DNA of 64,000 nucleotides from Bombella mellum (GTDB taxonomy: Bacteria; Pseudomonadota; Alphaproteobacteria; Acetobacterales; Acetobacteraceae): the NCBI RefSeq assembly GCF_014048465.1, contig NZ_PDLY01000001.1, forward strand, positions 606,602-670,601, read 5' to 3'. The notes under the pieces are model-generated. The model did not search any database and was not told the origin of the DNA. It saw only the letters and a program-made list of their open reading frames with translations. The translations under genes were made by a program, and so were the position numbers. Below, piece by piece: positions 16,418 through 25,142 of this stretch. The number at the start of each line of letters is the position of its first letter. The stretch's first letter is position 1.

Positions 16418-19195
16418 TCACAGATGAAGATTATATTTCTTCCAGTTTTCCATCGTCGTCTGCCGATCAGGCCCATACCGTCCGGCCATGATGTCGCTGC
16501 GCTGGACAACAATCGGGTTGCCGTCCTTTCCCTGCAGGTACTGCCATTCTCCCGGCACCGTCCTGCTGGGGATGGCGAGGCTGTAGCCGCTGTTGTCCGA
16601 CACTGAGACCCACTTGCCGGATGCTCTGGCATTGGCCAGTACCTGCTCGTTGGAGAGCTTTTCACTGACGCCGGGCAGTGGCCTGACCGAGACATCATCA
16701 GGCCTCAGCCGGGACATGAAGGTGGCGAGGGCGTCCTGTGTCGTGTCCATCTCGCCCTTCGGGGTCCGCAGGTAGCCGGATGTGTCATATTTCAGGTCCA
16801 CCATGTCCTTGCGGGCCTGAGCCAGGGCGTCATTCACGTTCATGCCTTTGCCCATATAGCCCAGAGCCTGCATCTTCACCGTGTCATAGAAGTTCCTGTA
16901 GCTGGCTGGCCCTCCCTGCTGGAGGAGCATGGTCTGGCGCAGGTCGGCCAGACTGTTGCCCACAGGGTCGTTGCTGGCCGTGGCATTGAGCTGGACGGCA
17001 TCCGGCCCGGCCAGACGTTTGAGGTCATCCGTCCCGGTCTGGATATTGCGCTGGAGAACGGCCCGTGCGGCTCCCTGCTGGGGCGTGTCCATGTCGGCAA
17101 TGACCGCATAGGGGGCGGGCAGGCCCTTCTGCACCAGCTCATCCAGAATGCCATTCCATGCCGACCTGCCGTAATGCTGCCTCATGCCGTCCATGATTGG
17201 GGCGATTGCCTGTTTTGTCGGGTCGATGCCCGAAAGCCCGGTGATGATGCCATGTGCCTGATCGTCCGTCAGATAGCGGGGTCTGGTCACGCCCATCATC
17301 TGCTGCACGGCCCGCAGTTTTCCGGCATAGGCCTCAAAGGCTTCCGGCGTCTGGTTCTGCTGGTAGTCCTGCCATGCCTGCTGCACGGAGGGGTGCCCGG
17401 CGGCATAGCCTGCCGGGTCATCCCTCAGGGCCTTCGCCCGTCTGGTCATGGCAAGCTGGAGATGGGACTGTATCTGGGCACGGGTAACATAATCGTCCAC
17501 ATTCGCATCACCAAGAGCGGCTTGAGACGCCTGCATGTAGGCCCCGACCTGTGCAGGAGAGGCCCATTTCAGAGCGTTGAGGGCAAGGCCAGCCTGCCGC
17601 CTCTCATTCAGGCCAGAGACGATGCGGTCCGCCTCATCAGGCTGGTAGAGTGACCTGATCTGCTGTTCGGGCACCTGATCCTGCGTGTTGCCGTCCATGT
17701 AGGCGGCGGAGAGGTCATTGATCTGCCCATGCAGGGACGCCCTGGCATCCCGTGTCTGGGCCTCCCACAGCGCATTGTTGTGCATGGCCCGGGACATGGC
17801 GTGATCTTCAATTTCCTGCCCATAGCCACGTTCCTGCGCTACACGATGGATCTCTGCCAGCTTGGCGGAAAGGTCCGGCGGCGTGGCAGACGGGGCGGGA
17901 ACATTGCGGGAGAGAGATGAGGCAACCCGTGAGACATAACGCTGTGTCTCATCATAGGGGATGGACTGCACGAACTGCTCGTCACTGATGGCCCCGGTGC
18001 GCGGGTCGCCATACTGCTTCAGCCACCTGTCCACCGTTCCCGGCCCTGCATTGTAGGCGGCACAGGCCAGCGTCTGGTTGTTGCCGTACCTGTCGCAGAG
18101 CTGGTGGAAGTAGGCCTGCCCCAGAGCACGGTTGTAATTCTCATCATGCAGGAAGCGGTTCTCATCCCACGGGATGCCGATGCGCCGGGCCGTTTCTTCT
18201 GCCGTGGCCGGGAGCATCTGGGCTATGCCGATGGCACCCTTGCCAGAGGTGATGGTGTTGCCATCCCTGTCCTTCTGCCTGCCTCCGCTTTCGGCCAGCA
18301 GCATGTTCTGCATGGTGGCGGACGGGTCGGCATCGGGCGGTACGGCCTGCGGTCCACCATGATCGTTCCAGACCTCATTGGCGAGGTTGTCCCCGACCTG
18401 CCTGTCATATTCGGGACGGATTGAGGCCAGCGTCTGGGCGAAGACGGGAGCGGACATGTTCTTCTCGTTGGAGAGGAGCATGTTCCGGGCACTGATGGCG
18501 TCGCCCTTCTGGGCCGCCGTGATGATGGCCGTGTGGAAGTAGCTGTCATTCCACTTCTGGATGTTCTGCAACGTGACAGGATGGTCCGCTCCGTAACCCA
18601 GCGTGGCATTGCGGGCGATGATGCTCTGCCTGCCCTGAGCATAGGCACTGGCGAACGCTGCCGGGTTGTCGCTGTTGGCGGCCCCGCTGCTGGCAAGGGA
18701 GGAGAGCGTGGCATCCTGCACGTTGTCCTGATAGCTCTGCCGCTGCCCGGCGGCATGGGCGGCCAGACTGCCCAGCGCACCATTCATGAAAGGCTCGCTT
18801 TCCTGAGCAAAGATACGCTGCTGTGCAGGTGTCAGGCCGTTCATGAGGGACTGCTGATACTGCCGGAAACCGTCAGCCGTTGGCTGCCATGCATCCAGTG
18901 CCGCCTTGTCCTTCAGGCCAAGAAAACCCGGATTCATCGGGTCTGACGGATCTCCGTACTGCACGACCTTGCCATGCTCCCGCAGGTCATTCATGGCGTT
19001 CTGCACGGCAGTGATGTCATCTTGTCGTTGCAGGCGGAAGGCGGCATCTGCCACATCACCTGCACCCTGCCCAAACTGTCCCAGACCACGGGCAATCATG
19101 CCGCCATAATTGGGGACGTTCAGTACTTCCGTTCCACCCGCTGATACCCGGTCAGGCAGTTTGTAAAGGTCATCCGTATAAGGAACCTGCGGCAT
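16418..19195 (-). CDS. Internal virion protein with lytic transglycosylase domain (925 aa)
   Basis: The SLT-type transglycosylase domain lies at about residues 300-395: catalytic Glu in LLAESGGRQKD, then GKGAIGIAQMLPATAEETAR, and CAAYNAGPGTVDRWLKQYG. The N-terminal 290 residues and C-terminal 500 are helical and alanine/glutamine-rich, as in ejection proteins. Such proteins leave the capsid with the DNA and open the peptidoglycan for genome entry. It lies between the portal-side ejection genes and the scaffold rather than after the tail genes. Confidence 0.8.
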   Translation of the reverse strand: MPQVPYTDDLYKLPDRVSAGGTEVLNVPNYGGMIARGLGQFGQGAGDVADAAFRLQRQDDITAVQNAMNDLREHGKVVQYGDPSDPMNPGFLGLKDKAALDAWQPTADGFRQYQQSLMNGLTPAQQRIFAQESEPFMNGALGSLAAHAAGQRQSYQDNVQDATLSSLASSGAANSDNPAAFASAYAQGRQSIIARNATLGYGADHPVTLQNIQKWNDSYFHTAIITAAQKGDAISARNMLLSNEKNMSAPVFAQTLASIRPEYDRQVGDNLANEVWNDHGGPQAVPPDADPSATMQNMLLAESGGRQKDRDGNTITSGKGAIGIAQMLPATAEETARRIGIPWDENRFLHDENYNRALGQAYFHQLCDRYGNNQTLACAAYNAGPGTVDRWLKQYGDPRTGAISDEQFVQSIPYDETQRYVSRVASSLSRNVPAPSATPPDLSAKLAEIHRVAQERGYGQEIEDHAMSRAMHNNALWEAQTRDARASLHGQINDLSAAYMDGNTQDQVPEQQIRSLYQPDEADRIVSGLNERRQAGLALNALKWASPAQVGAYMQASQAALGDANVDDYVTRAQIQSHLQLAMTRRAKALRDDPAGYAAGHPSVQQAWQDYQQNQTPEAFEAYAGKLRAVQQMMGVTRPRYLTDDQAHGIITGLSGIDPTKQAIAPIMDGMRQHYGRSAWNGILDELVQKGLPAPYAVIADMDTPQQGAARAVLQRNIQTGTDDLKRLAGPDAVQLNATASNDPVGNSLADLRQTMLLQQGGPASYRNFYDTVKMQALGYMGKGMNVNDALAQARKDMVDLKYDTSGYLRTPKGEMDTTQDALATFMSRLRPDDVSVRPLPGVSEKLSNEQVLANARASGKWVSVSDNSGYSLAIPSRTVPGEWQYLQGKDGNPIVVQRSDIMAGRYGPDRQTTMENWKKYNLHL

Positions 19196-19198
19196 GGA

Positions 19199-19807
19199 TT
19201 ATGCCCTCCATGGGGATGGGGTGGAGGAGGCGGCACCGGCTATTGTGTGGCCGTTACCACTGAATGGATCAGTGAAGGAGGAGCGGGCACTGCTTGCCAT
19301 GTCGTTCCATTTCGGGGCGAAGGCAGACACGCCCTGCGCCAGTGATCCTGTGGCACCAAGCGCACCGGAGGCCCATGCGGCAGGCGTTCCGGCTGCGGCA
19401 ATGCGGGCCTGATTGTTATAGGAGATCGCCTGATTGCTGTAGGCCGTGGACTGCGTGCTGGCATCATACTGGTCCGTCCCCACGGACAGGCCGGTATTGC
19501 GGGCCGTGGACTGCTGCACGTCAAGGGCGGACCCGCTGGCCGTGTCCACGCCATTTGCCGCCATGAAGGCCCGCTGGGCTGCCAGATGCTGGTCGCCCTG
19601 CTGGTAGTCCCTCTGTGCGTTCAGATAGCCCTGGTCGATGGAGTTCTGCGATGCCTGCGAGGCAATCTGGGCCTGCTGGCGGCTCTGCTCTTCCTGCGCC
19701 CTGTTGGAGGCGGACTGACTTTGAGCGGCGATGAGTGCGCCGGAGGCACTGGCGGCGGCGGAAACACCTGCTGCGATGGCGGCAATGGTGCCGGTGATGA
19801 CGCACAT
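19199..19807 (-). CDS. Internal virion protein, gp14-like
   Basis: 202 residues: an N-terminal hydrophobic alanine-rich helix (ITGTIAAIAAGVSAAASASG), then a long glutamine/serine/alanine coiled region (QEEQSRQQAQIASQASQNSI) and GGYLNAQRDYQQGDQ-like repeats. This composition matches podovirus inner-core/ejection proteins equivalent to T7 gp14, which insert in the outer membrane. The stop lies 4 bases before the transglycosylase-type ejection protein start. Confidence 0.65.
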   Translation of the reverse strand: MCVITGTIAAIAAGVSAAASASGALIAAQSQSASNRAQEEQSRQQAQIASQASQNSIDQGYLNAQRDYQQGDQHLAAQRAFMAANGVDTASGSALDVQQSTARNTGLSVGTDQYDASTQSTAYSNQAISYNNQARIAAAGTPAAWASGALGATGSLAQGVSAFAPKWNDMASSARSSFTDPFSGNGHTIAGAASSTPSPWRA

Positions 19808-20268
19808 CAGGCAAAACCTTTCATCTCAAAACGGCAGAACATGGCCCCATCAAGGCCGTGCGGCTGTGGTGAACCGATGGTGAAGCCCAGCCATGAAAGC
19901 CAGCGTCTGGCCCCGGTGTAACGGGCATCGACATGGTTCATGAGCAGGGCGTGCTGCTGCCGCCACTGGCCAACCCAGAAGCCTGTCTCCCGCAGGAAGG
20001 TCTTCTGGTGACGGCTGATGGCCGCCGTTCCGACCAGCCACGGGATGCCAACATCCATCTTTGGAGCGATACCGAACAGCGCAACGGGCTGTCCGTCATC
20101 CAGAAACAGGCCTGCCATGCCGCCCTGTCGTGATTCCGCCACGCTCCGGCGCATGGCGGGGAGGATGTGGCCATGCCCGGCCCGGATGACCTCCAGCGCA
20201 TCATTCCGGCGGAGCAGGGGCGCAATCAGGTCGGCATCGGATGGTTCGGCAAAGCGGAAGGTCAGCAT
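19807..20268 (-). CDS. Gp13-family phage protein with GNAT-like fold
   Basis: 153 residues. MLTFRFAEPSDADLIAPLLR and the GMAGLFLDDGQPVALFGI strand pair give a GNAT acetyltransferase outline, ending RYTGARRWLSWLGFTIG. Phage proteins of this type sit beside internal-core genes and are annotated as Gp13 family (T7 gp13-like). Acetyl-CoA binding is not evident, so it is probably a structural or assembly protein. It overlaps the gp14-like gene start by one base. Confidence 0.65.
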   Translation of the reverse strand: MLTFRFAEPSDADLIAPLLRRNDALEVIRAGHGHILPAMRRSVAESRQGGMAGLFLDDGQPVALFGIAPKMDVGIPWLVGTAAISRHQKTFLRETGFWVGQWRQQHALLMNHVDARYTGARRWLSWLGFTIGSPQPHGLDGAMFCRFEMKGFA

Positions 20269-20272
20269 GGCG

Positions 20273-20539
20273 TCATCTCCGCTTCAGGGCGTCCGTCATC
20301 CAGTCTGTCAGCTGGATGCCGATGCTTCTCTGGCCCTCACGGTAGGCTGTTGCACCAGTATCGCCGGGCACGAATGAGGCACGGTCCCTGCCTGTGGCCT
20401 CGATGATGCGCCGGAGAAGACGCTGCCCCTCCGGCAGTTCCAGAACGGCCTGAATGTCAGCCTGTTCCTGCGTGGCCCGTGCCTTGCGGCGGTGTCCATG
20501 GTCCCTGATCTGTTCCTCATCATGCGGGTCGATCGTCAT
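20273..20539 (-). CDS. Bbp19-family small phage protein
   Basis: 88 residues with the pattern AVLELPEGQRLLRRIIEATG and AYREGQRSIGIQLTDWM, which I associate with the Bbp19-like phage domain of BPP-1 relatives. It is always found near the portal, as here (6 bases after the portal stop). The function is unknown. Confidence 0.65.
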   Translation of the reverse strand: MTIDPHDEEQIRDHGHRRKARATQEQADIQAVLELPEGQRLLRRIIEATGRDRASFVPGDTGATAYREGQRSIGIQLTDWMTDALKRR

Positions 20540-20545
20540 TCCCTG

Positions 20546-22291
20546 TTACCCCTGTGCTCCGGCTGCGAAACTGCCCATGATGGCCTGGAGGGCGTTCGTG
20601 CCACCTCCGACATCCGTGTCGGAGAGCGTCTTGGCCCCGGCTGCCATCTGTTGCGCCTGTTCTGCCATCTGCTGCTGTTGCTGCTGATAGGCCCGCTGCT
20701 GCCTCTGCTGGGCCACGAAATCCGGGTCTCTCAGGATGGACGGGTCCACACCCAGCAGGTCGCCATACCGGTCGATGGCGGCATCGAGATCCAAGTTGTC
20801 CATGATGGACGGGTCAGCACCGGCCAGAGAGCCAGCGAAGCGGACGATCTGCTCGATGCCGGTCGTCTCCGTGGCCCGCTGGGCCTGTGCCATGATGGAG
20901 CTGTAGGCGATCTTGATGTTATGGCCGTTCAGCTCATCAGGGCGGGGCAGGATGAGGCCGTGGCGTTCCATGATCTCCAGCGTCGTGGTGATGATCGGGT
21001 CAAGGGCCTCGTTGTGGAACCTCTCCAGCACCGGGCCGAGAGTGAGCATCTTCTCCTGCTGCCGGACATTGATCTCAGCTGCCGTCACGGGCTGGGTCGT
21101 CTCCATGCCCTGCGAGACCATCAGGATCAGGTCATTCCGCAGCGTCTTTCGTATCTGGTCCTGAAACTCGGCAATGCGCTGTTGCAGCGGCGTGACGTTC
21201 GGGCTGACCTGATAGACTGGCCGGATGCCAGCCCCGGAACCGGAGGCATTGAGGCCCGGAATGAAGTTCAGGCCGCCGGGCAGCAGATTGACCATGCTCT
21301 CTTGGAGAGATGCATCCGCCATGGTCGGAGGGCGGGCATATTTGTCGATGGCCTCGGCCAGCCTGACCTGCGCCACCTGTAGCGACTTGATGTCCGGCAG
21401 GGCGTCTTCACCGGGGCCATGCCCGTACACGTCATTGCTGGCCGTGGACCAGCGGGGCGCAATGAATGGCTTGCGGGGATAGGCCTCGATCAGCAGGGCA
21501 GGGTGCGTGTCATTGCCGTACTCGTAATAGATGCCGATATAGGGTGCCCCCTGCCAGCCGAACGCCCCGGCAATGCGGGAGCTGTTGGGCATGATGGCAT
21601 GGACGATCGGCAGCTCCACCGTGAGCTGGCGGCTTTCCCAGAGGGACTGGACGGTCGGTGACACGTTCTCCAGCCCGAAACGCTGGACGATCTGGGCCAC
21701 GTTCTGGACGTATTCACGGAACAGGGTATCGACCTCGCCACGGTCATTCTGGGCAAGGTAATACTCACCCGCCGTTAGCGGGTAGAAGCGAACGATGTCT
21801 TCATAGTCCTGAAGGATGATGCAGGCCGCCGTGCCGAAACCGGCCAGCTCCTCGTAGGTCTGGCTCATGGCGGCATAGAAATTGCCTGTAGCCAGCACCC
21901 GCTGGAGGCGTGACTTGGTGTCGGACAGCCAACGCTTGATCCTGTCATCATCATTCAGCTGGTCATTGTTCGTCTCCAGCCGGAACCAGTCACGGGCCGG
22001 GGACGTGATGCCTGCCATGAGGAAGGCCGCCAGATTGCCCAGGGCAATGCTGCCCGTCTTGTCCACGATCTGCGGGCCTTTGACACGCCCTCGGCTGGAC
22101 TGGTTCGGCACATGAAAATAGCGGCCTCGTGTCGGCAGGATGTAATGGCTGATCTCCCGCCATGTGTCCCGCCAGACCAGCCTGTCAGAACGCAGCATGA
22201 CGAGCCTGCGGTCGGCCTCGTCACGGAGGGACTGCATGCCTGCTTCATCACGCATCAATGCAGGCTGTTTTGTGGCGGGACGCTGGGCCAT
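20546..22291 (-). CDS. Portal (head-to-tail connecting) protein
   Basis: 581 residues with hallmarks of the podovirus portal family: WRDTWREISHYILPTRGRYF, GNLAAFLMAGITSPARDWFR, YEELAGFGTAACIILQDYED, and late PVTAAEINVRQQEKMLTLGP followed by a glutamine-rich tail (QQQQQMAEQAQQMA). The portal is a dodecamer at one vertex that serves packaging and tail attachment. It comes directly after the terminase unit and is the first large gene after a late-motif copy. Confidence 0.9.
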   Translation of the reverse strand: MAQRPATKQPALMRDEAGMQSLRDEADRRLVMLRSDRLVWRDTWREISHYILPTRGRYFHVPNQSSRGRVKGPQIVDKTGSIALGNLAAFLMAGITSPARDWFRLETNNDQLNDDDRIKRWLSDTKSRLQRVLATGNFYAAMSQTYEELAGFGTAACIILQDYEDIVRFYPLTAGEYYLAQNDRGEVDTLFREYVQNVAQIVQRFGLENVSPTVQSLWESRQLTVELPIVHAIMPNSSRIAGAFGWQGAPYIGIYYEYGNDTHPALLIEAYPRKPFIAPRWSTASNDVYGHGPGEDALPDIKSLQVAQVRLAEAIDKYARPPTMADASLQESMVNLLPGGLNFIPGLNASGSGAGIRPVYQVSPNVTPLQQRIAEFQDQIRKTLRNDLILMVSQGMETTQPVTAAEINVRQQEKMLTLGPVLERFHNEALDPIITTTLEIMERHGLILPRPDELNGHNIKIAYSSIMAQAQRATETTGIEQIVRFAGSLAGADPSIMDNLDLDAAIDRYGDLLGVDPSILRDPDFVAQQRQQRAYQQQQQQMAEQAQQMAAGAKTLSDTDVGGGTNALQAIMGSFAAGAQG

Positions 22292-22292
22292 G

Positions 22293-22496
22293 TCAGCCGC
22301 CGAGCAGCGTCTTCGGTGCGCTGTTGTTCGTCTGGGACAGTCCCTGCGAGCCTGTCAGCAGGGTAGAGCCGAAGCCGCCAGCCAGCCGGGCGGCATTGGT
22401 GGCCTGCTGGGACTGCTGCTTGCCCGCCTGAGTGACCTGAGCAGCAGGGGACGGAGTAGGGAGCGGAGTGGAGAGGTGTGGAGCAGATGAGCACAT
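22293..22496 (-). CDS. Small protein upstream of portal (67 aa)
   Basis: MCSSAPHLSTPLPTPSPAAQ and then AGGFGSTLLTGSQGLSQTNN, ending APKTLLGG. Small proteins with the STLLTGxxG...KTLLG signature accompany portal genes in many podoviruses; none has a function I can name. It starts 17 bases from a late-motif copy (22513-22533) and stops one base before the portal ATG, so it leads that transcription unit. Confidence 0.6.
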   Translation of the reverse strand: MCSSAPHLSTPLPTPSPAAQVTQAGKQQSQQATNAARLAGGFGSTLLTGSQGLSQTNNSAPKTLLGG

Positions 22497-22512
22497 AATG
22501 GGCCATCATGCA

Positions 22513-22533
22513 GGGCGTTTGTAATTCTGGTGT
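22513..22533 (-). promoter_or_regulatory. Conserved phage late motif, copy 4
   Basis: The minus strand reads ACACCAGAATTACAAACGCC, the same 15-base core as copies 1 and 2. It lies between the terminase stop (22548) and the small gene that leads into the portal (ATG 22496), separating packaging from virion genes. Confidence 0.55.
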
Positions 22534-22547
22534 GTCTTTCACGCTTT

Positions 22548-24050
22548 TCACGCTGCCCAAGGATCATAATCCTGCATCTGCTGCGGACGTCCTCCCCAAG
22601 GTCCTCCAGCCTGATGGCTCTTCAGCACAGGATAGGCAAAAGTGAGGGCCAGCGCATCGGCCATGTCAGGCGAGGCAAGACCACGCTTCTTCATGTCTTC
22701 CTTGCGTTCCAGAACGATCTCGTTGCGGGGATTGAAGAAGTACCACGGGCCTGAGAGGTCAGTCAGAAGCGTCTGGTCGTCCGGTATTCCGCCTGTCTGG
22801 AGCCATGTCCTCATGGTGCCCCACATCTCGGCCCGCTTGTTGGCGTAACGTTCAGCATTGGTGTCGTAGTTGGCCCGGTCCGCCTTGGCCCCGAACTGTA
22901 CTTCCATCAGGCCTCTGACATGCAGCTGGCGGCACCTGTCCACCACGCCAGCCCCGACACCACCGCCATCAATGAACACCGCATCAGCCCCGTACCGCTG
23001 GGCCTCATCAGCCACACGGGCGGCCAGCTGCATCGTGTCCACCTTCCGCAGGCAGATGGGGGGTATAATGCGGGCATCACGCCCCTTGCGGAAGAATATC
23101 ACGCTCTGGTCGTCCCCGTATCGGGCTACGTCCACGCCCATGACCAGCGCATCGGTGATGATGGCGGACACCTCACGCCGGGCTGCCTCTGCCACCGTGT
23201 CCGTGCCGATGAACTGCATGGAGCCTGCCCGTGGAAACTGCCCTTTCACACGGACCCGCATGAAGTCGCTGTCCTCCCCGTAGGTCTCCGCCCATTGCTC
23301 GAACAGGGCCTTGTTGGTGCCGTCCACAGTCCGGCTGTCCACCTGCCTGCCGGACCAGCGATCCCGCTGACGGTTGAAGCACTCGAAGAAGCGGCCGCTC
23401 GGCTGCGTGGGGTTCCCGAACGCACACCAGATGATCTCGGTACCCTCATCGGTCAGGGCACCCTCTGCGACCTCCCAGACACGGTCTATGATGCCGCTGG
23501 CCTCATCAAAGATCAGGAGGATGCGCCGCCCCACATTGTGCAGCCCGGCGAATGCCTCAAGGTTCGTCTCGGACCACGTCACGGCATCCGCCCGCCACGT
23601 CTTGGAGTGGCCCGGCATGGTGCTGTGGATGCTCATGCCATGTACCCTGAACCAGTGCGAGCAGATGAGAAGCCGAAACCATTTTGAGATCTCGGGGAAT
23701 GTTTTTGTCCGCAGCTGTGGTTCGGTATTGGCCGTGATGACCGCCTTGGTATCAGGGCATGTGCAGAGTGCCCATGCGGTGAGCATGGAGACTAAGGCTG
23801 ATTTTCCGATCCCGTGGCCGGACGCCACGGCCTGTAGGGCAGGCATCAGCACGGCCCCCGGCTCGTATCCGGCCCGCATTTTCTCCCCGATGGAGCGCAG
23901 AATGTCCCGCTGCCATGCCCGTGGACCGTCAGCATCAGCCAGATCAGTCCCAGCCTGCCCCCACGGGAAGGCGAACAGCACGAAACCTTCCGGGTCCAGG
24001 GCGTATGATGCCACGGCCTCGGCAAGCTGGGCCTGTATGTCACTTTTCAC
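22548..24050 (-). CDS. Terminase large subunit
   Basis: 500 residues. ATPase: Walker A VASGHGIGKSALVSMLTAWA (about residues 72-91) and Walker B RRILLIFDEASGI. The nuclease part has VMGVDVARYGDDQSVI (first catalytic Asp), DAVFIDGGGVGAGVVDRC and, near the end, SPDMADALALTFAY. This is the packaging motor that cuts concatemers and pumps DNA through the portal. The small-subunit gene lies just upstream with a 61-aa membrane protein gene inserted between. Confidence 0.92.
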   Translation of the reverse strand: MKSDIQAQLAEAVASYALDPEGFVLFAFPWGQAGTDLADADGPRAWQRDILRSIGEKMRAGYEPGAVLMPALQAVASGHGIGKSALVSMLTAWALCTCPDTKAVITANTEPQLRTKTFPEISKWFRLLICSHWFRVHGMSIHSTMPGHSKTWRADAVTWSETNLEAFAGLHNVGRRILLIFDEASGIIDRVWEVAEGALTDEGTEIIWCAFGNPTQPSGRFFECFNRQRDRWSGRQVDSRTVDGTNKALFEQWAETYGEDSDFMRVRVKGQFPRAGSMQFIGTDTVAEAARREVSAIITDALVMGVDVARYGDDQSVIFFRKGRDARIIPPICLRKVDTMQLAARVADEAQRYGADAVFIDGGGVGAGVVDRCRQLHVRGLMEVQFGAKADRANYDTNAERYANKRAEMWGTMRTWLQTGGIPDDQTLLTDLSGPWYFFNPRNEIVLERKEDMKKRGLASPDMADALALTFAYPVLKSHQAGGPWGGRPQQMQDYDPWAA

Positions 24051-24225
24051 GTGTGGATAGCCAGTCGGTCAATAATTTTAAAGCCCAAATAGGTCCAGCA
24101 AATGCCGCAATAAACAGAACCATGCCACCTATAAAAAAGGCTGCTTTTTTGATATGCGTCACGCATAAAATTATCAGTAAAATGATGAAGCAGGTGCATA
24201 CAAATTTTTCTGTTTTATATTTCAT
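24040..24225 (-). CDS. Small AT-rich membrane protein (61 aa)
   Basis: Two hydrophobic helices (FVCTCFIILLIILCVTHI and AAFFIGGMVLFIAAFAGPIW) between basic ends. The gene overlaps the terminase start by 11 bases and is distinctly AT-rich. A holin-like or exclusion function is possible from size and topology, but nothing specific supports either. It breaks the normally adjacent pair of terminase genes. Confidence 0.5.
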   Translation of the reverse strand: MKYKTEKFVCTCFIILLIILCVTHIKKAAFFIGGMVLFIAAFAGPIWALKLLTDWLSTREK

Positions 24226-24250
24226 AGATTATGCCTTTACTATCTGATTT

Positions 24251-24706
24251 TTATTGTTCTTCATCATTAGAACGCCCCTGAACCCTTTTACGCCCAGCGT
24301 CAATCAGCTCTGCCAGATTTCCCGTGACGTTCATATCAACGCTGGAGCGGTCACGGAAACGCTCAGGACGATGAGCCTTGAGCAGGGTGATGAGCAGCGT
24401 ATCAGAATAGCGGTTCTGTGTAACGGGCCGACCTTCCTTGTCCAGCACCAGCCCTTTCCCGGTCGTGACGAACTCCGGCACGCCATCCCGTGCACGCCGC
24501 CATGCCTCTGCCTCCAGCGTGTCGATGGCCTTGTCCATTGCCTCATCCCACTCACGGGCGAACTGTTCATCACGCTCACGGCGAGCGTACAGGCCAGGGC
24601 GTGACAGGTCAGCCGCCTTGGCCGCCATGGAGATGTTGCCACATTTTGCCAGAGTATCCAGAAATACGCGCGTTGACCTGTTCATCCTGTCATCAGTACG
24701 GCTCAC
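24251..24706 (-). CDS. Terminase small subunit
   Basis: 151 residues from a GTG at 24706, which overlaps the upstream stop (GTGA) and has GGAGG 7 bases before it; the longer in-frame start at 24778 lies inside the preceding gene. The N-terminal helix-turn-helix (FLDTLAKCGNISMAAKAADL) is the kind that binds pac/cos DNA. KEGRPVTQNRYSDTLLITLL and KAHRPERFRDR are typical of small terminase subunits. Confidence 0.8.
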   Translation of the reverse strand: MSRTDDRMNRSTRVFLDTLAKCGNISMAAKAADLSRPGLYARRERDEQFAREWDEAMDKAIDTLEAEAWRRARDGVPEFVTTGKGLVLDKEGRPVTQNRYSDTLLITLLKAHRPERFRDRSSVDMNVTGNLAELIDAGRKRVQGRSNDEEQ

Positions 24707-25041
24707 GCCACATCCTCCATGACCACTTGCCTGTTCACCAGATGATAGCCACAGTCCCGCTCGCATCGGATTGCACATTGGGATCCTACGGTCAGCTCCA
24801 TGAAGCCCCGCAGCTTCTTGATGCTGCGGCGCACGGCGACGTTGGAAAACTCAGGCTCATTGCGGGGATATTGCCAGACTTCTTCAGCAATCTCAGAGAC
24901 CGAGGCCAGACGCCCGTTCCGACGCATGATTGCCTGCATGACAAGAAAGTCGTTCCTCGCCAGACGGACTGAACCCCTTGGAGTGCTCAGTATCTGCGTC
25001 TCACTGTCAAGCTGCATCTGTCCGAATGTCAGGCGTGGCAT
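24703..25041 (-). CDS. Winged-helix DNA-binding protein, OmpR C-terminal type
   Basis: 112 residues from ATG 25041 (MPRLTFGQMQLDSETQILST), chosen for GGAGG 5 bases upstream. It matches the effector domain of response regulators: the LDSETQILSTPRGSVRLARNDFLV hairpin, EIAEEVWQYPRNEPEFSNVA and the recognition helix VRRSIKKLRGFM, ending GYHLVNRQ (listed here in pieces). There is no receiver domain. As the first gene before the terminase genes it may control late transcription and is a candidate reader of the conserved late motif. Confidence 0.65.
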   Translation of the reverse strand: MPRLTFGQMQLDSETQILSTPRGSVRLARNDFLVMQAIMRRNGRLASVSEIAEEVWQYPRNEPEFSNVAVRRSIKKLRGFMELTVGSQCAIRCERDCGYHLVNRQVVMEDVA

Positions 25042-25142
25042 TGTTTCCTCCATAAAGCCACGCCTCAAAATAATGGGGTAGGAGAAGGGACAGAAGCCTT
25101 ATAATTAGAGATACGCAGGGAATCTTATTTCGGAGATTTGTC

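Noticed and set aside
15628..16698. 356-codon version of the two-TM gene
   Set aside because: The first 155 codons mostly lie antisense-free but out of frame within the transglycosylase gene; composition changes sharply at MKLKTVE, taken as the start.
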